Both the position numbers and the translations under genes were made by a program. Under the pieces are notes generated by a model, which was given only the letters and a program-made list of their open reading frames with translations, made no database searches and had not been told where the DNA came from. Shown here piece after piece: positions 11,671-22,222 of a stretch of DNA of 64,000 bases. Position 1 is the first letter of the stretch; each line of letters opens with the position of its first letter. Source of the DNA: Nageia nagi (taxonomy: Eukaryota; Pinophyta); the NCBI GenBank assembly GCA_050084985.1, contig JBITNC010000001.1, positions 160,642,001 through 160,706,000 on the forward strand, read 5' to 3'.

Positions 11671-13356
11671 ATTCAAATGAAAAGAAATATTCACCATTAT
11701 GATACCCATCAAATTGCATATAAATTTGACATTGCACAATGTAAAACTACAAATTAACAATCACATATAATAGGTTGAGTTAAAATAGGCTTCAATTAGG
11801 AACAAAATTCTTTTTGACCTTAAAATAACCCCTCGATAATTCCAAGTAGGTGACAAGATATATTAGAGATTAAAACTAGAGAAAAGTGCAATTAAATCTT
11901 CCAAATTAGTTGTAAGGTATGTTAGATATTTTTCCATAGTATAGAATATTAACCTAGTTACCTAGAAATTGGAACTCCCAGTTGACCTAGTAAAGATGCA
12001 CAATATCTTCCATGTTTCACTCTTAAAAAAAGTATGTGCTAGATTCATCACATGTATGGTATGTAGAGAAATTGAAACTAGAATACCCTTTGTTCTTTGA
12101 GGTTAGGATAATGAAAATGTTAGAATTTCATTCTAGGATTCTCAAAAACCATGAGATAGAGGAATGTAAGGTTCAATGGGACATGTATTTAGAAAGTAAT
12201 TCTACATGAGAGAATACCAAAACCATGAGACTCCAGTTCCCTAACCTATTCTTAGATAAGGATTATAAATCCAAGAAGATGTTAAAGCAAAGAGGGAGAG
12301 TATTTCATGATCTTCTGATCTATAATCATGAGATGATTATAACATAATCAAATCTTCACTTATAGATTCAAATGAAAAGAAACATTCACCATTATGAGAC
12401 CCATCAAATTGCATATAAATTTGACATTACACAATGTAAAACTACAAATTAACAATCAGATATAATAGATTGAGTTAAAATAGACTTCACATAGGCACTA
12501 AATTCTTGTTGACCTTAAAATAACCCCTCAAGAATTCCAAGTAGGTGACAGGATATATCAGAGAGTAAAACCAAAGAAAAGTGCAATTAAATATTCCAAA
12601 TTAGGTGTAAGGTATGTTAGATATTTTTCCATAGTATACAATATTAACCTAATTGCCTACAAATTGGAACTCCCAATTAACCTAGTAAAGATGCACAATA
12701 TCTTCCATGTTTCACTCTTAAAGAAGTATGTGCTAGATTCATCGCATGTATGGGATGTAGAGAAATTGTAATTAGAATACCCTTGTTTCTTTGAGGTTAG
12801 GCCAATCAAAATTTTAGAATTTCATTCTAGGATTCTTAAAAATTATGAGATATAGGAATGTAAGTTTCAATGGCACATGTATTTAGAAATTAATTCTACA
12901 TGGAGAATACCAAAGCCATGAGACTTCAATTGCCTAACCTATTCTTGGATAAGGATTCTAAATCCAAGAAGATGTTAAAGCAAAGGGGGAGAGTATTTCA
13001 TGACTTTTTCATCTATAATCATGAGAAGATTATAACATACTCAAATCTTTACTTATAGATTCAAATGAAAAGAAATATTCACCATTATGATACCCATAAA
13101 ATTGCATATAAATTTGACATTGCACAATGTAAAAATACAAATTAACAATCACATATAATAGGTTGAGTTAAAATAGGCTTCAATTAGGCACAAAATTCTT
13201 TTTGACCTTAAAATAACCCCTCGATAATTCCAAGTAGGTGACAAGATATATTAGAGATTAAAACTAGAGAAAAGTGCAATTAAATCTTCCAAATTAGTTG
13301 TAAGGTATGTTAGATATTTTTCCATAGTATAGAATTTTAACCTAGTTGCCTAGAAA

Positions 13357-13821
13357 TTGGAACTCCCAGTTGACCTAGTAAAGATGCACAATATCTTCCA
13401 TGTTTCACTCATAAAAAAAGTTTGTGCTAGATTCATCACATGTATGGGATGTAGAGAAATTGAAACTGGAATACACTTTGTTCTTGAGGTTAGGATAATC
13501 AAAATGTTAGAATTTCATTCTAGGATTCTCAAAAACCATGAGGTAGAGGAATATAAGGTTCAATGGGACATGTATTTAGAAAGTAATTCAACATGGGAGA
13601 ATACCAAAACCATGAGACTCAAGTTCCCTAACATATTCTTGGATAAGGATTCTAAATCCAGGAAGATGTTAAAGCAAAGGGGGAGAGTATTTCATGAATT
13701 TTTCATCTATAATCATGAGAAGATTATAACATACTCAAATCTTTACATAGAGATTCAAATGAAAAGAAATATTCACCATTATGATACCCATCAAATTGCA
13801 TATAAATTTGATATTGCATAA
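13357..13821 (+). pseudogene. Longest open chromodomain unit, array unit 5 (type A)
   Basis: A 154-residue frame runs from the end of the integrase module (LPVDLVKMHNIFHVSLIKKV), through a complete chromodomain (EVRIIKMLEFHSRILKNHEVEEYKVQW, STWENTKTMRLKFPNIF), and on into the antisense of D's LTR. The stretch between the two modules (CARFITCMGCREIETGIHF) is out of frame relative to unit 7, where it reads VLDSSHVWDVEKLKLE. A 1-base loss near 13482 restores the chromodomain frame. It is a chimeric ORF made by an insertion junction, probably without function. Confidence 0.6.
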
Positions 13822-14811
13822 TGTAAAACTACAAGTTAACAATCACATATAATAGATTGAGTTAAAATAGGCTTCACATAGGCACAAAATTCTTGTTGAC
13901 CTTAAAATAACCCCTCAAGAATTCCAAGTAGGTGACAAGATATATTAGAGAGTAAAACCAAAGAAAAGTGCAATTAAATATTCCAAATTAGTTGTAAGAT
14001 ATGTTAGATATTTTTTCATAGTATACAATATTAACCTAATTGCCTACAAATTGGAACTCCCAATTAACCTAGTAAAGATGCACAATATCTTCCATGTTTC
14101 ACTCTTAAAGAAGTATGTGCTAGATTCATCGCATGTATGGGATGCAGAGAAATTGTAATTACAATACCCTTTGTTCTTTAAGGTTAGGCCAATCAAAATT
14201 TTAGAATTTCATTCTAGGATTCTTAAAAATTATGAGATATAGGAATGTAAGTTTCAATGGCACATGTATTTAGAAAGTAATTCTACATGGGAGAATACCA
14301 AAGCCATGAGACTCCAGTTCCATAACCTATTCTTGGATAAGAATTCTAAATCTAGGAAGATGTTAAAGCAAAGGGGGAGAGTATTTCATGACTTTTTGAT
14401 CTATAATCATGAGAAAATTATAACATACTCAAATCATTACTTATAGATTCAAATGAAAACAAATATTCGCCATTATGATACCCATCAAATTGCATATAAA
14501 TTTGACATTACACAATGCAAAACTGCAAATTAACAATCACATATAATAGGTTGAGTTAAAATAGGCTTCAATTAGGCACAAAATTCTTTTTGACCTTAAA
14601 ATAACCCCTCGATAATTCCAAGTAGGTGACAAGATATATTAGAGATTAAAATTAGAGAAATGTGCAATTAAATCTTCCAAATTAGTTGTAAGGTATGTTA
14701 GATATTTTTCCATAGTATAGAATATTAACCTAGTTGCCTAGAAATTGGAACTCCCAGTTGACCTAGTAAAGATGCACAATATCTTCCATGTTTCACTCTT
14801 AAAAAAAGTAT

Positions 14812-15228
14812 GTGCTAGATTCATCACATGTATGGGATGTAGAGAAATTGAAACTAGAATACCCTTTGTTCTTTGAGGTTAGGATAATCAAAATGTTAGA
14901 ATTTCATTCTAGGATTCTCAAAAACCATGAGATAGAGGAATGTAAGGTTCAATGGGACATGTATTTAGAAAGTAATTCTACATGGGAGAATACCAAAACC
15001 ATGAGACTCCAATTACCTAATCTATTTTTGGATAAGGATTCTAAATCCAAGAAGATGTTAAAGCAAAGAGGGAGAGTATTTCATGATCTTTTGATCTATA
15101 ATCATGAGATGATTATAACATACTCAGATCTTCACTTACAGATTCAAATGAAAAGAAATATTCACCATTATGAGACCCATCAAATTGCATATAAATTTGA
15201 TATTACACAATTTAAAACTACAAATTAA
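14812..15228 (+). pseudogene. Chromodomain remnant in the last array unit (type A)
   Basis: A 138-residue open frame: MLDSSHVWDVEKLKLEYP linker, chromodomain (EVRIIKMLEFHSRILKNHEIEECKVQW, STWENTKTMRLQLPNLF), purine-tract peptide KMLKQRGRVFHD, then about 45 residues read from D's LTR on its antisense strand. The upstream integrase module of this unit is out of frame with it. This is the copy that joins the full left LTR of D. Unit 6 holds a similar fragment at 14264-14446. Confidence 0.6.
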
Positions 15229-15813
15229 CAATCACATATAACAAGATCAACATAATGATTTACCTTGGTTCCCCCAATGTAGGATAATCCAAGATGGAAT
15301 TGGATCCTTCTCTTCTCATTATCTATGGACATTACAATATTATATCCATATAGAGAAATACCATCAAAATAATGGCAATACCATCTCTTACAACACTAAT
15401 ACAATCTCTTATAGGAAGAAGAACAACTTCAAAACTATAAAAAAATTGGAATGACTCTTGGTCTTCCTTCGAATCTTTACAATCCCAAAATTGAAAAACT
15501 CTCTAAGCTAAGATTGAAGAATCAAGATAGTAACACACCTTTAAATAGGCCTAGAAACATCTTGAAGATGCTAGTTGATGATCTTGAATCACTCAACTAT
15601 ATGAATTTTTGTTGCCCCTTCAACTTCCATTGTTGACTCATCAAAATGAATGTTATTAACAACCTAAAAATATTATACTTAGGTTGTTAATGGTGTGATT
15701 TTTATCACCAATCACCTCCATATTTTATTCTTAAATCAATCTCTAAGTATAGCTACCTCTAGAATGAGTACTACTCCTACAAAAATCAACTTGACATGAT
15801 CCAATTTAGATCA
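15092..15813 (-). repeat. 3' LTR of element D (left copy)
   Basis: Direct repeat of 21496-22222, seen for example in ACAAGATCAACATAATGATT at 15241 against ATAAGATCAACATAATGATT at 21650. The purine tract on the minus strand lies at 15814-15830 (plus CATCTCCCCAATG). The first 150 or so bases of this copy also appear in every unit of the tandem array. Confidence 0.8.
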
Positions 15814-17300
15814 CATCTCCCCAATGAAAAGGCATTTGGTTCCATAGATGCATAGATGAGGATACAACTCCCAACCCTAGATTTTTCCATCCACTTGGCT
15901 TTATTAGGTTTTTTTCTCTTCAATCCAACAAACCAAATCTTTGTCTCACCTCTTCTTATAGCAAAAACCTTCTTTTGTAATATGGAATCCTCCTTGAGTT
16001 CATACATAGTATCAAGAGCTAAGTCATCAAGAGATGAAAAAATATGATCTGAACCTACTTCATATTCAGTTAGCATAGATAGGTCATACAATTTTAAATA
16101 TTATACATTCACAATCAAATAAATTTCCATATATGTTGGTATATTCAATCTAAAAGTATTCCCACTTACTTGCTCCATAATCTGAAATGGTCCATATCTT
16201 ATAGGTTTCAACTTCTTGGTTGGTCTTTGCAACTTCTCCTTACTAAGATGCAACCAAACATGGTCTCCCATATGAAACTTATAGTCAACTCTATGTTTAT
16301 CATGTCTCATCTTGTACTTGGCTTGGATTGTTTTAAGTTGTTCTTAGACTTTCAAATGAATTTGCCTAATCTTTTCAACAAACCTTTCATCTTGCCTCTT
16401 TTCTTTCCCAAGTGAATCTCATTCATCCTATTGTTATCCAAACACACAATTAAAAGGTAATGGTGATAAATAACCAAAACAAGTCTCAAAAGGACTCTTA
16501 TTAATGGAATAATGAATTACCTTATTGTATGAATGTTGGAGATATTTAAGATGTTCATCCCAAGACCTAGGATGCTTTCCATAATAACCCCTTAAGAGTT
16601 GAACCACTATCATATTCACCATCTCGATTTGTTCATGCATTTGAGGATGAAAGGTGGTCCTCCTTTTCAACCTTGTATCCATCATTTCCAACTAACATGT
16701 CTAAAATTTACCCAAAACTCTATTATCTCTATCTGAAACAATAGAAGTAGGCAATCCAAAATGAACCCAAATCTAAGAAAAGAATAATTTTGTAGCATCT
16801 TGTCCTATTTTAGTCTTTTTACATGGAATCAAAACACACATATTTATTTAAATCAATACAAAACAACAACTATATAGTCATGACCTTTCTTGGTCATAGA
16901 CAATCCTCCCACAAAATCCATTGAGATACGGAGGAATTGGAAGTGGCTAATACAAACCTAATTTCTCGTTACTTAGCTTGTTGGTGCAACATAAAGAACA
17001 TCCCCTTATGTACTTGATAACTTAATCTTGCATCTTTGGCCTTCAATATACATACCTTTTCAAATTATACAATGTCTTTCCAAACCCAAAATGCCCCATA
17101 ATCTTTAAAATATGTGCTTCTGTAATCAGTCTAAGCCTTTTATCTATAGGTACACATAATGCATTAAAATGATAAAAAAATTCTATTTTGCGAATGAAAA
17201 TCATCCAAGCCCTCATACTCATACCTAGATGAATACAATTACTCATACGCCTCTCCAAAGTAAATATCCTACACATATGCCTTTGTAAATTACTCACAAA
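15786..17300 (-). pseudogene. Element D integrase remnant
   Basis: Minus-strand reading from 17300 gives a decayed zinc region (MGHFGFGKTLYNLKR at about 17100). The core with its first Asp is decayed; a second Asp follows in IVSDRDNRV near 16740. Then comes TTFHPQMHEQIEMVN at about 16650, which retains the Glu of the DDE triad, and WDEHLKYLQHSYNKVIHYSINKSPFE. The C-terminal module is clear at 16101-16310 (YKFHMGDHVWLHLSKEKLQR, LKPIRYGPFQIMEQVSGNTFRLNIP). A 100-residue tail (MLTEYEVGSDHIFSSLDD...) follows to the purine tract and enters the LTR. Integrase inserts element DNA into the genome. Confidence 0.8.
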
Positions 17301-18731
17301 GAAAAGGAAGAGATTTCAATAATGAGAGGGAACTCACTAGTCCCTATTTGCATGTTATTAATAGCCTAAAATTAGTTTTGCATGCTACTAGCATCATGGA
17401 ATTTGTAGGTATATATGGCCTAGAAAGCATATCAACAACCTCATTATGTGTTTCTTTCTAATATTTTATCACAAGATGAAATTGTTACAGAAAATCCATC
17501 CATCTATAGTATCTAGTTTGTTGCAATTTTGATTGAGTTTATAAGTACTTTAATGGTTGATGATCAATATGAATGATTTTTTCTTTTTCCATTAAATAAT
17601 ATTTCTAATTTTTAACATTTTGAACCATTGTATACATTTCCTTATCATAAGTAGGATAATTAAAAATGGTTCCACTAAATTTTCTCGAATGATAGAAAAT
17701 GGATTTACTTTCTTATAACAAAATGCCCCCCATGGGATAGTCACTTGCATCATTCTCCACTTCAAATGGCTTTTTACAGATTAGTAAGTGCTAGCATACA
17801 TTCACTAATAATATTTTGTTTAAAAGTATCAAAATATGTTTGTTATCCTTTCCTCCATTGCAACACTTGTCTCTTTCCAATTACATCATGTAAAGTTGAA
17901 GCAATATGATAAAAATCAACAATAAAATTTCTCAAATATTGTAAAATACCTACAAAACTCCTTACTTTAGTTACATTATATGGCTTTGGTAAATCTACTA
18001 TAACACTTACTTTACCAGGATCTATCTTAAGTTGTCCATGACCAATAACATGGCCCAAATACACCAAAGACTCTCTACCAAACTCACATTTTGAATGTTT
18101 CAAGAATAACTTCTCCATATGCAAATATTGAAATACTTGTATAAGATGTAAAATATTTTCTTTTTAAGTAGAACTATAAACAAGAATATCATCCAAATAT
18201 ACAACAAAAAAATTAATAAATGGATGAAGTGCATCATTCATCACCCTCATAAATGTGGCCAGTGCATTGCACAAACTAAATGAAAAAGCAAGCCATTCAA
18301 ATAAACATTTTCTTTTCTTGTAAGAGGTCTTTCAAATGTCCTCCTCCTTGATTAAACTTGGTGATATCCACTTCTCAATTCTAGCTTAGTGAAGAATCTT
18401 TCCCCTTCCAACTGATCCAAAAGGTTATCTATTTGAGGCAAAGAATAACAATTTTTTATGGTGATTTTGTTAAGTGATTTATAGTTAATACACATCATCT
18501 AAGTTTGATCCTTTTTGGGAACTAAAAAAATATGTGATCCAAATGGAGATATACTTGGTCTTATCACACCATGATCAACCAACTCCTGAATATGCCTCTT
18601 TATCTCCTATTGCTCCAAAATTGATTACCAATTCAAAGCTATGTTGGGTAATGAAGCATCAAGTAAAAAATGAGTATCATGTATATATCCCACATAGGAG
18701 GTAATCCCTATGGATCTACAAACAAATTAGT
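17301..18731 (-). pseudogene. Element D reverse transcriptase and RNase H remnant
   Basis: From the right end on the minus strand: IQELVDHGVIRPSISPFGS and MMCINYKSLNKITIKN (18530-18480), LELRSGYHQV, then FFVVYLDDILVYS at about 18215-18170 with the catalytic YLDD intact. The connection follows at 17843-18124 (LFLKHSKCEFGRESLVYLGHVIGHGQLKIDPGK, VRSFVGILQYLRNFI). RNase H is at about 17780-17400 (VENDASDYPMGGILL, YDKEMYTMVQ, IDHQPLKYL). Several stops and frameshifts break it. The right edge is the TTGT target of insertion E. Confidence 0.8.
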
Positions 18732-18735
18732 TTGT

Positions 18736-19723
18736 GGGTAAGTGCAAGAAGATGAGTCCTGCTTTTGGCCAAAAATTGGAAGCATTTTCCTTGCTTTTTA
18801 GGTTTTCTCATACTTGATCTCAAAATTTGAAGCACTTAGAGTCCAATTCTTGAAAAAGGTCACTTGGGTAAAAAATGTGGTTCTCAAAGTCTAGTTTTCA
18901 AATATGTGATTTATTCTAATACAAAAATGATAGAAACTAATATTTAATAGGCATGTTTACAAGCCATTGATTAAAAAATATAGTTTCAAGACCATATCCC
19001 CATTATGTTCAGTAAGCATAATTGGACCTAAATTAAAATATATTTTATTTTGGGTAAAGATACTTGAGACACTACATATTATGGAGGATATTTTTTTGTA
19101 ATTTTTTCAAGAATATTTTATTTTTTATTAATTTTTTATTGACCATGATTATGGTTTCAAAAATTGCTCGTATCTAGTAAGCATAATTTGACCTAAACTT
19201 ATCATTTTTAATTTGTTTTTTTAATATTATGAAGAATTGTATGCATATTGTGCACATATATTATTTTTTTTATAATTAAAAAAAAATAAAAATTTATTAA
19301 ATAAATACAAAACCCATTATTTAAAAAATAGAATTTCAAGACCATACCCATCATCTTCATCAAGTATAATTGGGCCTAAATTAAAATATTTTTTTTAAAT
19401 CCTTTTGGTTAAAGATACCTAAGACACTAGATATTGTGTAGGATATTTTTTATAATTTTTTCATGAATATTTTATTTTTTATTAATTTTTATTGGCCATG
19501 ATTATTGTTTCAAAAAATACTCATGTTCGACAAGCATAATTTGAATAAAACTTATCATTTTTAATTTATTTTTTATTTAACTTGTGAAGAATTTTATCCA
19601 TATTGTGCACATATATTATTTTTTTCATAATTTCAAAAAAGTAAAAATTTATTAAACAAATACAAAAACTTACCATTTTATAAGACATCCTCCAAAGTGG
19701 GACTCATCTTCTTGCACTTACCC
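18736..19723. mobile_element. Element E: 988-bp non-autonomous DNA transposon with inverted ends
   Basis: The left end GGGTAAGTGCAAGAAGATGA (18736-18755) is repeated in inverted form at the right end (19704-19723). The exact inverted match is about 24 bp, and partial pairing extends a little further. TTGT flanks both sides directly (18732-18735 and 19724-19727). It lies between D's protease and reverse transcriptase, so it is a later insertion. Inside are two direct copies of an AT-rich block of about 357 bp (18951-19309 and 19310-19666); for instance GTGCACATATATTATTTTT recurs 356 bp apart. No protein is encoded. The family is not recognised; a 4-bp duplication is unusual. Confidence 0.8.
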
Positions 19724-19914
19724 TTGTTCTTCCCTTTTACACACTATTAACAACCTAATATCACTACTGATAGTGTGAGATTCACCTCACTGGAAGCTCC
19801 AATTTTTACGATGATCAACATAAATATTGTAGAAGCATTTACAAGGCATTTTACCTTACTAGTAGTGACCAAAGGTAACTTTTCCTATTATTATGTCTAC
19901 TAGCTAGAAACACC

Positions 19915-20270
19915 TTTCCATCTTTCACCAATCATAATTTATTCAATCTTCTATAATAAATAATATCTTTGTCCCATATATAAGGGTTACCAAGAATGAC
20001 ACCACAAATGTCTAAAGGAACAACATCAACCACAACTTCATCAATGTACTTTGCACAAATAGCAAATTTCAAATTACATTGTTTAGGGACTTGCAAACTA
20101 GCATTACCATGCACCCAACCCAAAGGATATGGATTTGGATAATTGAAAGTTTTCAATTCCAAGTTACTTACCATAGATTCTGAAATCAAATTTTCTTGAG
20201 AATTGGGATCAACAATGCAATCCACTTTGGATTTCTTAATTTGGATTTTGAGGTGGAATAAATGAATTCT
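19915..20270 (-). pseudogene. Element D protease remnant
   Basis: Minus-strand frame 20225-19932 reads CIVDPNSQENLISESMV then LGWVHGNASLQVPKQCNLKF and VVPLDICGVILGNPYIWDKD. This matches the aspartic protease of plant gypsy elements of the C-I-V-D-x-G-S-x-x-N-F-I-S type. The catalytic Asp is present but Gly is replaced by Asn. The ending V-I-L-G-x-P-Y, just before the reverse transcriptase linker, is the usual protease C-terminus. It releases mature proteins from the gag-pol chain in the particle. Confidence 0.72.
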
Positions 20271-20289
20271 TTATTCTTCAATATCTTGA

Positions 20290-21478
20290 TATTATTTGAC
20301 GTTTTGAATGGCTGAATAATTTAATTTCTCATCAACATCTTAAATTCCCTCAACCTAATCACATTTAAGAACCATATCATTAGTTTTCTCCTTATTCTTT
20401 TTTCTTATATGAATATAATTTTAGATGAATTTTATAACATTTATCATCAACATGACCATCTTTATCACAATAACTACAATGCTTATTATCAACTTCTTTA
20501 TTTTTCAAAGTATAAGTAGTCTTAGTTTCTTGCTTACCTTTGCCTTTATCTTGAGATTTACCTTTATCTTGTCATCCCTTTGAATTAGAATCCTTCTTAG
20601 ATTTATCATATTATCTTCTCACTTTACCATCGTCATCTAATTATTGTATTTACACACACACTTGATCAAGATTAGTAGGATTAAACAACATAATAGTCTT
20701 TTATAAATGACTATGTAAACCTCCAATGTACTTCACTAAATTTTGAGGATCTTTTAGTGAAACCCCAAGCAAAGAACCTTATTTCCTAAATTTCATAGTT
20801 TATTTTTGAACTATTTTCCCTCTTTGTTGCCTAAAAATTACCATTTCATTAATTGTTTATTAGGATGTTACAATGGATAAAATTGATCTCTTAATTAGTT
20901 CTTAAATTCAACCTAAGAAGATACTTTTAATAAGTATTCATGATTAAGATTTTCCACATGCATTTCCCACCAAACTAAATCATTTCCACCCATCTTTAAT
21001 CTAGAAAAAGATATTTTATCAACATCATTCACAACACCATGAATTTAGAAACAAACCTCCAACTATTTCAACAAATTGTTCAACTTTTTTGCATCAACCT
21101 CTCCACCAAAATTAGGAATGCCCACTTTGGCATCCACCTTGAATGGAACTTGATTTAATAAAAATGATGAATCAGGTCTTCCAACTTTATTTTGATGTCT
21201 TTGATTGACATTTGTATTTGATCCAAGAACCAACAACTCATCCAACCAAAATAGATGATTCTCTATTGCCAAAAATCTCCTTTCAAAATATATTCAACAT
21301 GGTACAAATAACAGACTATTGCTCCTCCAAATTACCCATTTTAGTCACTCTATACATTTAACCAATCTCAAGATTCTTTAGAATCAATTCTGATATTTGA
21401 TATCTCCTTCCAAACATCAAAAAGCACATTATTGGTAGCCTAAAATCCCCAAAATTTTGGCCCCAAATTTTGCACACA
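20290..21478 (-). pseudogene. Element D gag remnant with an intact zinc knuckle
   Basis: Minus-strand reading from about 21272 gives KVDAKVGIPNFGGEVDAKKLNNLL, a gag start motif (P-x-F-x-G-x-x-D). It continues through DKISFSRLKMGGNDLVWWE, matching the conserved K-x-x-x-A-x-x-x-L-x-G-x-A-x-x-W-W block. A Lys-rich stretch leads to HCSYCDKDGHVDDKCYKIH at about 20490-20440, a complete C-x2-C-x4-H-x4-C knuckle. Several stops interrupt the middle. Confidence 0.72.
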
Positions 21479-21480
21479 TA

Positions 21481-21493
21481 AGCTCTAATACCA
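21481..21493 (-). promoter_or_regulatory. Primer-binding site of element D
   Basis: On the minus strand the bases read TGGTATTAGAGCT, one change from the initiator tRNA-Met site TGGTATCAGAGC. They lie two bases inside the 5' LTR (21496-22222), which fixes the element's direction. Confidence 0.75.
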
Positions 21494-21495
21494 CA

Positions 21496-22222
21496 TGATC
21501 TATAATCACTAGATGATTATAGCATACTCAGATCTTCACTTATAGATTTGAATAGAAAAAATATTCACCATTATGAGACCCATCACATTGCATATAAATT
21601 CAAAATTGCATAATGTAAAACTACAAATTAACAATCTCAATCACACATAATAAGATCAACATAATGATTTACCTAGTTTAACCAATGTGGGCTAATCCAG
21701 CATGGAATTAGATCCTTCTCTTCTCATTTTCTATGGACATTACAATATTATATTCATATATAGAAATTTGATCAAAATAATTGTAATACCATCTCCTACA
21801 ACATTACTACAATCTCCTATAGTAAGAAGAACAACTTCAAAACTTAAAAAAATTTAGAATGACTCTTGGTCTTTCTTCAAATGCTTATAATCTCAAAAAT
21901 ACCAAAACTCTATAAGCTAATATTAAAGAATAAAGAGAGTAGAATGCCTTTAAATAGGTTTGGAAATATCTCTAAGATGCCAATTAATGATCTTGAATTG
22001 CTCAACTATCTAAACTATCGATGCCCCTTTAACTTCCACTACAGACTCATCAAAATGAAGGTTGTTAACAACCTAGAAATAGTATACTTAGGATATTAAC
22101 AATATGGTTTATATCAATAATCACCTTCATATTTCAGTCCTCGATCAATCTCCAAGCATAGATACCTTTGGAATGAGTATTGTTCCTACAGATATCAACT
22201 TGGCATGATCCAATTCAGATCA
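21496..22222 (-). repeat. 5' LTR of element D (right copy)
   Basis: A 727-bp direct repeat of 15092-15813 (722 bp). By eye the copies differ at roughly one base in seven, so D is old. The adjoining primer site is on its left, as expected for a minus-strand element. Confidence 0.8.

Larger units (their letters stand above)
10405..15243 (+). repeat. Seven-copy tandem array of C's integrase tail and chromodomain plus the edge of D
   Basis: Unit starts are 10405, 11080, 11774, 12469, 13162, 13856 and 14550, with steps of 675, 694, 695, 693, 694 and 694. Each unit runs from an integrase position (VELK-ASNRYK-like), through the GPY/F-type C-terminal module, the HNIFHVSL motif and a chromodomain. 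It then passes C's purine tract, the first dozen bases of C's 3' LTR and about 150 bases of D's LTR. Two types alternate: units 1, 3, 5, 7 have AGATTAAAA-TAGAG near unit base 90, and units 2, 4, 6 have AGAGTAAAACCAAAG. Copies of one type differ by only a few percent. Unit 5 carries a B-like tail (GATACCC), suggesting exchange between units. Confidence 0.9.
15092..22222 (-). mobile_element. Element D: minus-strand Ty3/gypsy retrotransposon inside C's 3' LTR
   Basis: On the plus strand it begins TGATCTATAATC and ends CAATTCAGATCA, so both ends carry TGATCT/AGATCA. The flanks TCTTT (15087-15091) and CCTTC (22223-22227) fit one 5-bp duplication after two C-to-T changes: the uninterrupted 5' LTR of C reads CATGACCTTCAAAAAT at this point. 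Minus-strand order is 5' LTR, primer site, gag with zinc knuckle, protease, reverse transcriptase, RNase H, integrase, purine tract, 3' LTR. No chromodomain was seen. It carries the 988-bp insertion E and many stops. Its reverse transcriptase YLDD is intact. Confidence 0.85.
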
